DNA from: Gadus chalcogrammus
Taxonomy: Eukaryota; Chordata; Actinopteri; Gadiformes; Gadidae
Length of the DNA stretch: 64,000 nucleotides
Direction of reading: 5' to 3'
Assembly: GCF_026213295.1 (NCBI RefSeq)
Contig: NC_079427.1
Location: 35,319,318 to 35,383,317 of the forward strand
Of this stretch, positions 54,550-64,000 are shown piece after piece. Under the pieces are notes generated by a model, which was not told where the DNA came from, did not search any database, and saw only the letters and a program-made list of their open reading frames with translations. The stretch's first letter is position 1. Each line of letters starts with the position of its first letter. A program made the translations under genes and the position numbers.

Positions 54550-57014
54550 CAGCGGATAAGCATAACGATTGTGCACTTTTTGAGAAAAGCATGACATTTC
54601 TAACATAGTTAGTACATGCCATAAGGTGTATTTTAAGATGTGGAGGGAAGTCAGATTTTGCCTGTGACGGCCGTTAGACGCCAAATTCAAGATGGCCGAC
54701 ATTCCGCTGGGTATAATGTTCAAACGCTCATAATTTTGGAACCATGCAATGTTATAAAACATTTAAGATGTCATTTCCATCTAAAGTGGATATGCCCAAT
54801 CATTTGGTGACACTTTTGAGAAACCTAGTGTTTGAGGAAACATATTTAGGTCAAGGTCAAGGTAAGAATTTACCAAATTTTGTCCGTAAATGCGAACTTT
54901 TGCCAGGTGGTGGCGCTACATCAAATCTCTTAGGGTTACCAAAATCCACGTAGTTTGTCGTGTACCTGTCATGAATGTTCACAGGAAATTTGACATGTTT
55001 CCCATTAAAACCTTTTGAGTTATCGAGGTCACAAGGCAAGCCCACGTTAGCGATGATCTGCTTTTCAGTTGTTGTTAGTTGTCTAGTTGTCATAGCAACA
55101 AACCCTGACACCCAAACGTCAACCGCCGCCATCAGAAAACCCAACTGTTCAAATCCTCCTCCTGTGGCAAGTTATCCAAAAAAAATGCATTTAAGTCATA
55201 AGTTTGGATTCAAAATATTTATTTATTACATTCATACCATTTGATTAAAGTAAAAAATATTCAAAAATGTAATACAGTGTATGAGATTAAGGGTTAACTG
55301 ACATAGTAGGCTAGTTAGCCAGCTAGTGAACTAAACCTGTCATGGAGGTCTAAAAATGATATTGCTAAATCATGAGTTTTTCCTGATTAAAGTGTATGAT
55401 ACATTATTGTAAAAATCTTGTCTTCGACTTCAATAAATGGTGGCACTTCTTTTAAATCCTCTTTTCAGTGCTGATATCGCAATAATGAAGCGTCACACCC
55501 TAATGGACTCTACCCAACCCTCTTTAGCCAAACACTCAAAGGCAACCCCCAGCACCAACTGGCACATGTGTGTCCTCTGCCAAACAGAAACTGATGAACA
55601 TTTACAATGTCCTCTCAGATCGACAAAACAGCCCAATAATTGTGGCTATGCATCCCTGGCAGACGACCTTCTCCAGTTCCACACCCTTCAGCACATGCCC
55701 ATGGACCTCAATCTGAATAGATTCAATGACGGCGATGGCATAGAATCAACTCTGAAGGCACACATGGCTGAGTGGCACAAGAAATGTGGGCTAAAAGTAA
55801 ATAAGAAGGCGTTTGAAGAGCAAAGTCGACGAGAATTTTCGACACAATAACAAGAAAGTATCTTGATTGTGCATACAAGATCTGCTCACAGCCAACCACA
55901 GTCCATTGAGAATACTTGCTTCTTCTGTAATGAGCCTGCTGGCTCTCCAGACCTACATAATGCATCAACTTACAACATTGACACAATGTGCGCAAGTGTG
56001 CCCTTAAACTTGAAGACACTGCTCTGTTGGCCAAGCTTGCAGCAGGAGACATGATTGCTATTGAGGCCAAGTACCATCAACACTGCTTGCGTTCACTGTA
56101 CAACAGAGCTAGACAGGCTTCAACCAAAACCAATGATGACGAGCATTCCTGCCTGCATGGCATAGCCTTTGCGTAGTGATGAGGATAGTGCTCCTGTGTT
56201 TAAAATGATAGACATTACTGAGCTTTACACGGAAGGCTGAAGCAGCTTGGTCTTACTGTAGAAGCACGGATTCACACTACCAGACTGAAAAACCGACTGC
56301 TTTCTGCACTACCTGATCTGAGAGCACATTCACATGGAAGAGACATACTTCTTAGTTTTGAGAAAGACATTGGACCAGCACTCATGATGGCCTCTCATCC
56401 TGACAGCGATGCTATGCACCTAATGCGGGCAGCACAGGTTGTGCGCAAAGAGATCTTTGACTCAAAATTCTGCTTTGATGGGGCATTCCAGGCTAACTGC
56501 CAGAAGGCGGCTGTGCCAGCATCCCTTTTGGCTCTAGTCAACATGATACTTGCTGGGGCAAACATCAAGCATCAGACTCAGATGTTCCATACAACCACTA
56601 CACAACCTGCCTTAGCAATCTCACAATTAACAGTGTGAGATTGTTGGCATCTGTGTAAACTGGCAGTTTACACAGATTAAGATGTTCAAATGTATTTAAA
56701 AAAGGTTAAGCTAAAACATGCCTAGTTAAAGTTGTTAAATTGTGTTAAGAAATGTGTTTAAAAACGCACAAAGATGTTGTAATATTTCAGAAATATGTTT
56801 AAAATATTCTGACGTGTTGCTGAAAAAATATGTTTCAAATGTTTCAAAAATGTTTCAAATGTTTTAAAATTATGATCAGAGATGTTTAAAATGTGTAAAA
56901 TAATTAAGATAGCTTTCAAAACACAGGTATTTAGAATTATTTGTGGGGGAGGGGCTCAGCTGAAATTTCTTCTCTGAGGGGGGGCTCACTCTCTCACACT
57001 TTGAAAACCCCTGG
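54550..57014. mobile_element. hAT-ended insertion in gag, carrying an uncharacterised ORF
   Basis: The right half (56654-57014) is the 3' half of the hAT at 44156-45106 and ends ctttgaaaacccctg. Approximate 8-bp duplication (gttttagt / gtttagtt). The left end begins cagcgg but otherwise differs from the 44156 left end, so it may be a composite. The middle holds a degraded reading frame of unknown function. Confidence 0.6.
55483..56640 (+). pseudogene. uncharacterised Cys-rich mobile ORF, broken
   Basis: ATG near 55483 opens MKRHTLMDSTQPSLAKHSKA, then HMCVLCQTETDEHLQCPL (C-x2-C), RFNDGDGIESTLKAHMAEWH and a stop at about 55850. It resumes with ENTCFFCNEPAGSPDLHNAS, TCASVPLNLKT / RKCALKLEDTALLAKLAAGD (two frames), EAKYHQHCLRSLYNRARQ, then MRAAQVVRKEIFDSKFCFDG and ASLLALVNMILAGANIK. 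I recognise this as a protein repeated across fish and invertebrate genomes and usually labelled uncharacterised. The Cys/His spacing suggests zinc binding. No enzyme motif identified. Confidence 0.6.
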
Positions 57015-57780
57015 TTTAGTTGATCTATTTTTATTAGAACAGTATAGAAACACACTCTCCGAAGGTGAGGCTATGTTCATTCTGGAGCGCAAGCTGCGCA
57101 CCGCTTCTGAGGCAGCCGCGCTGGCAAATGAGTGGGAGTTGATACACCATTCACGATTAGATCAGACAATAATTGATAAGGGTAATTATCGGTCATGGCC
57201 TAATTATACGCCAATCTTTGACAGTCAGGAGCAGTGGTCTGCGAAAAATTCGCAGCCTGCTCGAAAGCCACCGCAAACCCAATAAGAGGCCTTTTCTGGA
57301 TAAGGATACGTGTGTTTATGTTTTAGAAAAGGTCACTTGAAGATGCAATGTCCGGTGCTCAAAGCAAGGGAAGCTCAATCGCTTAGCTCAACTGCTGGGG
57401 CTTCGATCCTGGCTGTTCCTATGCCTGCGATCGTTGATGTCGAGTTGCCCACTGGTCGGCCAGCGTCCGCCTCTGTGTGTGGCAGACCGCGAGGTGATGT
57501 TTGACCGATATATGATGGCTTTGTGTCGCTTGTTGGTGGTCATAAAGTCCCTGTGAATTTAAGGGATACTGGGGCTAGTGGCTCTTTTATATTGGAGTCT
57601 GTGTTGTCTATCTCAAATGAGTCATACACTGGAAGTTCACTGTTAATCCGTGGAATTGGCTTAAACATAATTACCGTGCGTTTGCATAAAGTCTCCCTTG
57701 AGTATGAGCTGGTACAGGGTGACGTAGAGCTTGGTGTCGGCCTGCTCTACCTATCGACGGCATCTCCATAGTGCTTGGGA
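57015..57780 (+). pseudogene. Gmr1-like element B: gag C-terminus, zinc knuckle and protease
   Basis: LVDLFLLEQYRNTLSEGEAM continues the capsid, then ANEWELIHHSRL, a zinc knuckle (CFRKGHLKMQCPVL), and after a shift the protease with VPVNLRDTGASGSFILES (DTGA active site present). Confidence 0.85.
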
Positions 57781-57845
57781 ACCAACTGGCAGGTTGACGC
57801 ATCTGGGCAGCGTCTTTTACTCTGGTCGTTACTGAAGAGCCGCAG

Positions 57846-59345
57846 TCTACCGACGAGAGTGTGCAAGAGTACCCAACGGTATTTACCGACTGTGTAGTTA
57901 CGCGCTCTGCTAGTCAGAAGACTGACAACGTGCAGTCCACAAAAACTGAGCCGTTTTTTTCGCTCGCTGATTATCCTGTCTCTGTTTCACGTGGGGAATT
58001 GGCAGAAGAGCAAAAAGCAGATGAGACATTGGAATCGCTTTTTGAACTCGTTGTTGTTGACAATGAAATTCGGAATAAAGCGGAAGGCTACTTCATCAAA
58101 GACGGTGCGTTGTTGAGAAAATGGTCTCCTCATGCCGACTGTTTTGTTGGTGAGCCAATTGTCCAGGTGGTGGTGCCTGTTAAGTTCTGTCTGCTGGTAT
58201 TCAAAACCGCTCATGATAAGCTCGCTGGTCATGCTGGTGTGCAGAAAACGTATGACCGTCCTTTGCGCTACTTCCATTGGCCGCCAGTTAAGCACGACGT
58301 TGCCAACTGACCCAATGTAACTTTGAAGCCTGCTCCCTTTGCGTCCGATTCCGACTGCGAGTCAACCATTTGAACACCTCATCATTGACAATGTACGGCA
58401 TCTCCCTCACTCTAAAACAGGTTGTGAGTACCTGCGGTTATGTGCCAGACCACTCGCTATCCACCTGCCTTTCCATTGCGTTCTATTAACATGAAAGCAA
58501 TTGTTAAAGCACTTAGTCAGTTTATTTCTACTTTCGGGTTCTACTACTCGCGGGCGAAAGTTATTCAATCTGACCATGGGAGTAACTTTACGTCCAAATT
58601 GTTCAAAGACGTTATCATACAATTGGGAATAAGGCAGAACCTGGCAACTGCTAATCACGCTCAGAGCCAAGGCGCTTTAGAGCGCTTTCATTCAACGCTG
58701 AACTCACTGCTTCGTGCGTATTGTGTCGAGTTAGATCGTGATTGGGAGGAGGGCCTGCCCTGGCTGATGTTGACAGCCAGGCAGGTCACTCATGAGAGTA
58801 CTGGTTTCAGTCCGAATTATCTTGTTTTTGCGCACCGTGTGCGTGGGGTGTTGTCAGTACTCCATGATCAATGGACCGATTCAGAACCGCCTGAAAATTT
58901 GTCTGAGTATGTTCTGGGGTTCCGCTGCCGTCTTTCCTCTGCCTGTAGAGTGGCTAGGGAACGGTTGGAGGAATCTCAGAAAAAAATGAAAACACTGTTT
59001 GATCGTCGCACCGAGCACAGAACGTTTGTGGTCGGCGATCTAGTGCTCGCGCTGCTTCCGGTAATTGGCTCACCGTTTCAGGCCAAGTACGCTGGGCCCT
59101 ATAAGGTCCTGAATTGTGGTCCAAATGATAATCATGTGATCTCGACCCCCGAGAGGAGGAATAATACTCAAAAATGTCATGTCAATCTCTTAAAGCCGTT
59201 CTATAACCGTGAGGAGCAGCGCGCTTCGCAAAGGGTCGATCCCGTGGTGCTAGTGGACAGCTCCTCTCCATTTCATTCACCTTTGAGCGTAGCAGCCTCA
59301 GAGGGTGGGGAGTTGAACACGGTTGATGATTGTGCGTTTACATGA
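57846..59345 (+). pseudogene. Gmr1-like element B: integrase
   Basis: Frame 57861-58310 covers the N-terminal finger (FKTAHDKLAGHAGVQKTYDR...HWPPVKHDV). A gap and frame change follow, then frame 58440-59345 with AIVKALSQFISTFGF, KVIQSDHGSNFTSKLF (Asp), ANHAQSQGALERFHSTL (Glu), HESTGFSPNYLVF, FDRRTEHRTFVVGDLVLALL and YAGPYKVLN (C-terminal barrel). The first core Asp region (FEHLIIDNV) is in another frame. It lies directly after protease and before RT, the Gmr1 order. Confidence 0.9.
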
Positions 59346-59814
59346 CCCTCAAGAAAATCGAATTATTGGGTTAGTCCAATTATGATTGGATTATTAAGAT
59401 GCATGTATACGCCTTGGTCAAACTATAATCGATTCGAATCGAGTTACTCATAGTCGAATTAAGACACCTAGATTATTCGATTGTTAGTCGAATTAAGTGT
59501 GCATGTATCGGGTCGGATCGCATGGATTTGGATTTTGCGTTCTGCGCATGCTCGAGATTTTTCCCGGGGGCCCTGATCCGGAAGTATAAGGAGACGATAG
59601 TCATGTTGTTGTCACCATCGGAAAATCAGAGAAGGCAATTTATTTAAAAAGGTGGCGAAGACAATGTAGGAAGGCTGAATTAAAAGTAGGCCTACATGTC
59701 TTTCTAAATGTTGGTCATCAACGAGGTTGTAAAGTAGTTAGGGATGGGCAACGATCGTCGAATAGTCGGAGTCACGTAGAATATCGAATAATGAATGTGA
59801 CTATCGTTATTTAT

Positions 59815-59990
59815 TACACGGCTCTTCTCAATGCTGTTGAACGCTCCGTTGACTTGCATGGGCCTTTACAACTTCCGGTGGTGAATAGCGTCCTCGGTTG
59901 CTAAGCGACGTCAACGTCTTTGGCGACTATTTCTCTGCTGATCAACACTACGAATGCTGGTAACAAATAAATTGTAAAAAGACACACCGT
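59815..59990. repeat. repeat block shared (inverted) with 52829-52960
   Basis: ttattacacggctctt, ggttgctaagcgacgtcaacgtc, tatttctctgctgatcaacactacgaatg and gacacaccgtgtgaag correspond in reverse order and strand to the copy near 52900. Confidence 0.75.
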
Positions 59991-60564
59991 GTGAAGTTAT
60001 ATTTTTGAAGTGTCTAGTTCACCGTCATGGAAGCTGGATTCAGTAAAATAAATAAATAAATGTAGGTCTATCTGCCTAAGCCCACGTTGAAATAATTGTG
60101 ATGCTTAATGTTGATGGCGCAGTTGAAATAAACAAATTGATTTCATGCAAATCATAAAAGCCTCTCCTGTGTCATTGTGTGTGCGTGTATCCGAGGTGCG
60201 TGCGTGCGTGGGGGGTTCTTGATTGACCAATTTTCGAATATTATTCGAATACTTCTCAGCGAATATCGAGTAGTATTTTTGCCAGAAATGCACATCCCTA
60301 AAAGTAGTAACTTCGGGCACAATAAATGTTTTTTTATGCTCTTTATTCATTCATTGCGCCGCGCTATTCTCTGATATTATGAATCTTAAAGACTGCGTCA
60401 GGTTCTCAGACTCTCTGGTACTTCAGTAACCCATAAAGACTAGTAGTGAGGGTTATCTTGGCCATGGTGGAGAAGGAATTGGGGCAAAGGAATTTTGGCT
60501 TTGACTCTCTGAAGTCCATATTGAAACAAGACATAGAGGAGAAAGGGATTGTTGCTGTATGCGG

Positions 60565-60754
60565 GACAGCTGTCAGTTCACTTCGGGTCCATTTCTCTGA
60601 CGCTCCATTGTTCCGTCCTCTCGGTCATATGCAGACTCCTCCAGCTGGACTCCTCCCACTGCTCCACCGCCGGAGGAGTCCGCATACGACCGAGAAGTCG
60701 GAACAATGGGGCGTCGGAGAAATGACATGGACCCGAAGTGAACTGACAGCTGTC
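60565..60754. repeat. long imperfect hairpin, arms about 78 bp
   Basis: Left arm 60565-60642 and right arm about 60672-60754 are reverse complements apart from one 4-nt bulge and a few mismatches, separated by about 30 nt. Outer ends are gacagctgtcagttcacttc and its reverse complement. Would form a single RNA stem-loop if transcribed. Confidence 0.88.
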
Positions 60755-61019
60755 TACTGAAAAAAAAAATCTTGAATGCTGCGGCGGCCTGAGTTTGTTG
60801 TTGCTAGTGACGTAAAGAGGTCAACCGGTGGCTCTATTACCACTAGTTGAAATGGGCACAGCGCCACCTATCGTACCGGGTAAAGAAATGCTTCGGCCAA
60901 TGAATCGATTTTCTCAGCGCCATGTATACTCAGACAATTGCAGTTGTCCGATTGAGGAGCATAATCAAACTATGGCCTTAATCTGATTAAGCTGTGCATG
61001 TAAATGTACTGAAGGACGT

Positions 61020-61420
61020 TTAAAGAATTCGGAAACCTTGCAAGCCTTGTCGTCAGTCCTCCTTAGCCATTCGATTCAGAGCCAAGAGCTCACTGATTTG
61101 CTTGGAGAGTTTAAAGTGTTGTTCTCTGATGTGCCTACACAGACTGATTTGCTGGAGCACGATATCGATGTTGGGGATGCTGAGCCTATCCGGCAGCGTT
61201 TTTATCGTGTGCCCATCGAGAAAAAGGAAAGTCAGGATAAAGAGGTTCAGTATTTGCTCGATAATAACCTTGCTGAACCGTCTTTCTCCAGCTGGTCTTC
61301 GGAATATTTATTGGTTAAAAAGTCAGACGGTATGCTCCGTTTTTGCACGGATTATCGCAAGCTTAACGCTGTAACTAAACCGGACTTGTTTCCTTTACCC
61401 TGTATAGAGGATTGTGTTGA
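61020..61420 (+). pseudogene. Gmr1-like element B: reverse transcriptase N-terminal part
   Basis: ORF from 61038: ELTDLLGEFKVLFSDVPTQT, DLLEHDIDVGDAEPIRQRFY and YLLDNNLAEPSFSSWSSEYL, LVKKSDGMLRFCTDYRKLNA, then DLFPLPCIEDCVEF. It is cut before the palm Asp residues by an internal deletion. Confidence 0.9.
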
Positions 61421-61424
61421 ATTC

Positions 61425-61627
61425 GCTCCAGCATTTCGAAGTGTATGTGGGTGGGCATTGTTTGCCTGGGGTTATTTACAGCGACCACAACCCACTCATA
61501 TTTCTACATTCTCTCCAAAATCCGAACCAACGGCTGATGAGGTGGAGCCTCTTTCTTCAGCCATACAATTTGGATATTCGTCACATAAGGGGCTCTGAGA
61601 ATGTAGTGGCAGATGCATTGTCACAAG

Positions 61628-61628
<1 letters not shown>
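61425..61628 (+). pseudogene. Gmr1-like element B: RNase H end
   Basis: The frame reads HFEVYVGGHCLPGVIYSDHN, PLIFLHSLQNPNQRLMRWSL, FLQPYNLDIRHIRGSENVVA and DALSQA, the conserved end of gypsy RNase H. Everything between RT fingers and this point (including the catalytic YXDD) is deleted. Confidence 0.88.

Positions 61629-61699
<71 letters not shown>
61629..61699. repeat. (GT)n microsatellite
   Basis: About 35 gt units directly after the RNase H frame (ADALSQAC then Val/Cys repeats). Confidence 0.97.
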
Positions 61700-61700
<1 letters not shown>

Positions 61701-61936
61701 AATTATTTTCAGTGCCGGTGCTTGTACTCGTCTGTGTTTTTTTTCACTTTATTTAGATACCTGGTAATGGTGAAATGGGATGTATCTTGGTATTCAATGT
61801 AGGTTTTGTCTAGAACTTAAATAGTTTATTGACCTTATGTTTGGGTGTTAGGTTGCTGAATAATTATTGCATTCACTTTTGGTGTCGTTTTGGGTTCAGG
61901 GTAGGACCAGCAGAAACCAGGGTTTTCCGTCTTTTT

Positions 61937-61946
61937 AGGGGGAGGG
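61937..61946 (+). promoter_or_regulatory. polypurine tract of element B
   Basis: agggggaggg immediately before the 3' LTR start TGTGACGG. Confidence 0.82.
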
Positions 61947-62189
61947 TGTGACGGCTCTCTGGCCTTCGTTTGTCCTAATGCCTTCGTTTGTCCTAATACT
62001 TGATGTTCTTGCTTCAATCAGGGGTGTGGGCGTGGCTGAGTTAGGCTGATTGGATGCCGGTGCATTGGCGCCCTGCAGCCTTTAAAAGATCCTCCGCTCT
62101 GCCCACCGGGGGAGGCAGCAGGGCCACACCCACCTGACGGCTAGTTCGTTCCGTGCCTGTGTTGGAAGGCGGACAGCTACCGTAGCGCA
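61947..62189 (+). repeat. 3' LTR of element B, truncated
   Basis: Homologous to 46599-46822 of the 5' LTR, with a short internal duplication (ccttcgtttgtcctaat twice, about 61973-62000). It stops at gtagcgca, where a hAT end (cagtggcggctgg) begins. The remaining about 165 bp of LTR is not in the window. Confidence 0.88.
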
Positions 62190-62387
62190 GTGGCGGCTGG
62201 TGGTCAAAATTATTGGTGAAGCAAACCCCGTCGACCGACGCACCGAAACGAGAACTGATTCCCAAAACAAGAGAACTGATTTTTTCTTTTTAAACATGTA
62301 ACAAAAATATGGTTACGTAAATAAAATATACAAACGAACAGAGCTTCGTCTCCCCGCGACCTTATATTGATTGAGTCTAAAACGTTC

Positions 62388-62789
62388 TCATCTATTCAGC
62401 CAATGGGAGTGCAATCGCGTTGCAATGGCACATGGGTAAACAAATGATAAGGCACCATGATCGCTGTAGGCTTCAATATCATGCAAGCACTTTGTTTTCT
62501 TTTTATTTTGTTCTACACCACGATTGCATGCTTTAAACATGACACGGGGCCAACAGTAAAGGCGTTTTTTCAGCAAACTCCCTGTTAGCCAGTTTACCTT
62601 GTCATACATGGAGCAATTTAAAATGCTCCTTAACGTAGCACCAACGAGCTGTGTTGTTTTCACAGGAGGTTTTGGTCTACCCTCTGCTTTCACTCGTAAT
62701 TTGTCCTCATATGAAAATGACTGAAAAGAATCCTGTAAAATGCAGTCAACAGTGTTTATCCCCCCATCATCACCGTTAGTCCAATCCAT
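62388..62789 (-). pseudogene. ZMYM1-like (TTF-type finger) hAT transposase N-terminal fragment
   Basis: 133 codons: MDWTNGDDGGINTVDCILQD, SFQSFSYEDKLRVKAEGRPK, YDKVNWLTGSLLKKRLYCWP and so on. The KLRVKAEGRPKP and YDKV-WLTGS-K-RLFCWPC-LF pattern is the TTF-type zinc-finger start of ZMYM1-like hAT transposases (family knowledge). The catalytic part is absent. Confidence 0.75.
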
Positions 62790-62799
62790 CTTGCACGTG

Positions 62800-63660
62800 A
62801 GCTAGCGACTACTAGCAAAAAAACCTACCCCTAAACAACACTAACTAAAAAAGTGTATCTTATTAAATTAATGTTCAATAAATTACGTAGGCCTATGTGT
62901 TCGTCAATCGTCACTTTCAAAGTCAGTTCACGATAGCTGCCCAATGAAGGCGGTGACTGGCCAGAGTGTTGTGTCAATCATGTTCAAGTGACGGAAGTGC
63001 AAAATTCTACCGTATCGGTCACTGCTTCACGGGTGGGACTTATCTGCCATAAGGATCAATTGAAACTGAAAAAAACCACGAGCTGCCTGGGGTTCACTCG
63101 ATTTACATTGAAGCCAATGGAAATAGTTAGCCTGGCTCCGCCCGCCTAAGTACTTCCGCTCAATTTGAATTTCCCTTCAGTACTAGGTCTGGACCTGCTG
63201 TATGTAATTTGGTTTTCTGGTGCCGCCACAGCGGCCACCAATCAGCGAACAGAGGGCGTGTCTGAGAACAATGACGATGAAGTCGTACGCCAGTTTGAGT
63301 TGTTGTTGTAGGTCGGTAGTTGATTTACAATGTGCAATTTTTCCCTGATAAATTAAATTCGAAGAACAAAACCTGCAGCTGTCGTTGACAGACATTTTCG
63401 TGCAGACGCGCAAGGTGTTTGGTTTGTGTACAACCTGCGCGTGATTCCCGGCGCATGACATACGTCACAACCAAACGTTAGCGATTGGTTATGGCAGATC
63501 CAGAGTGGCACTGGGCAGATCCAATCATGTTAAACTTCAACAGACACCCGCCTTCAAGTGAGTTAACGTTTGTCAATTGATTAGGTCCAGACTCTCTGTA
63601 CAAATGAAATGAAATGAAGTGAAGTACGAGAGTCTGGTAGAACCAGGCTAGGAAATAGTG
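62800..63660. other. noncoding interior of the hAT
   Basis: Short ORFs only, none recognised. Text near 63560-63650 (ggtccagactctctgtac, gtacgagagtctggtagaacc) forms a short inverted pair. Confidence 0.45.
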
Positions 63661-63854
63661 GTGAAGCAAAGGAAAGTCTGCTTCACTGAAATGATCTGTT
63701 CCACCGCGGGTGGCGCTGTTGTGACTCTCAGAATTGATTTCAGGAACACAGCTCGTCTTAGTGACTGTATTTCTGTTTCAAAGATTGTACGATTTTTGGT
63801 TTATTTATTTTTTAAAAATTTTTTGGTGAAGCACTGCTTCACCTGTAGTCTTAT

Positions 63855-64000
63855 GGTACGGCCACACCAACCGCGTTACCCGCGTACGACGCGTATAAAA
63901 TCGGCAATTTTTCCATAGGGAACCATTGGTTTACGCGCGTATGAGCTGCGTAGATGCGTTACATGCGCTAAAGCAACATTTTAGCCGCGTTAGCCGCGTA
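63855..64000. mobile_element. start of another TIR element, runs off the window
   Basis: ggtacggccacaccaaccgcg followed by repeated gcgttacccgcg / gcgttagccgcgta motifs is typical of a fish TIR terminus. The partner end is outside. Confidence 0.5.

Larger units (their letters stand above)
59346..61012. mobile_element. TIR element (tttacatg type) between integrase and RT
   Basis: Left gcgtttacatgaccctcaag and right gcacagcttaatcag... in reverse acatttacatgcac. Inside are further layers: aatcgaatta repeats (59350-59480), a block shared inverted with 52829-52960, and the long hairpin at 60565-60754. No transposase. Confidence 0.6.
62188..63870 (-). mobile_element. hAT element with ZMYM1/TTF-type transposase fragment
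   Basis: Left end cagtggcggctggtggtcaa. Near 63826-63850 ttggtgaagcactgcttcac resembles the matching inner end in reverse. Right terminal duplication not found. It interrupts the 3' LTR of element B. The interior carries one transposase exon, a run of fish repeat text and no other ORF. Confidence 0.6.

Overview
The window is nuclear DNA from a teleost fish. It holds one protein-coding host gene on the minus strand. Around and inside its introns is a dense layer of fish-type transposons (PIF/Harbinger, hAT, L2- and Rex/CR1-like LINEs, Ty3/gypsy), long (GT)n/(AC)n and (AG)n microsatellites and many minisatellites. There are no bacterial-style operons, CRISPR arrays or rRNA genes, and I identified no tRNA.

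Host gene: 18 consecutive exons of a type-II ferlin, best matched to fer1l6 (fer-1-like 6), run from 43029 down to 246. I placed every exon from splice signals. The phases agree at all 17 junctions and the exons sum to 2,451 bp, which is 817 codons with no stop. They encode the first C2 domain, FerI, the second C2 domain, an acidic/Gly/Pro-rich linker, FerA, FerB and the start of the next C2. The N-terminal exons (upstream of 43029) and the C-terminal half (below 246) lie outside the window. Exons sit in two compact clusters (40.9-43.0 kb and 22.2-26.2 kb) plus one isolated exon at 246-370. Introns of 14.7 kb and 21.8 kb, and one of more than 20.9 kb, separate them and contain almost all of the transposons.

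Intron 371-22170: a single Rex/CR1-like LINE has been split by five separate insertions. They are a ZBED-type hAT (itself carrying another hAT that carries a TTAA-flanked MITE), a TIR element, a Harbinger MITE, a Harbinger-like Myb element and a near-intact antisense LINE. Two tandem copies of an approximately 1.2-kb noncoding repeat follow, each broken up by further DNA transposons, and then a ZBED hAT fragment.

Intron 26152-40869: it contains a 3.4-kb Harbinger with an intact two-exon Myb-like gene and a decayed transposase, set inside an older TIR element. Next come L2-type LINE fragments holding a TIR element that holds a ZBED-type hAT.

Region 43030-64000: a Gmr1-like Ty3/gypsy element (integrase located before reverse transcriptase) has inserted into the protease region of a relative. 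It was then opened by a hAT that carries a TIR element that carries a second, recently inserted Ty3/gypsy on the opposite strand. Three further insertions follow, one of them with an uncharacterised cysteine-rich reading frame. Most element genes are broken. The Myb-like ORF of the 27-31 kb Harbinger looks intact, and the antisense LINE RT has a single nonsense codon.
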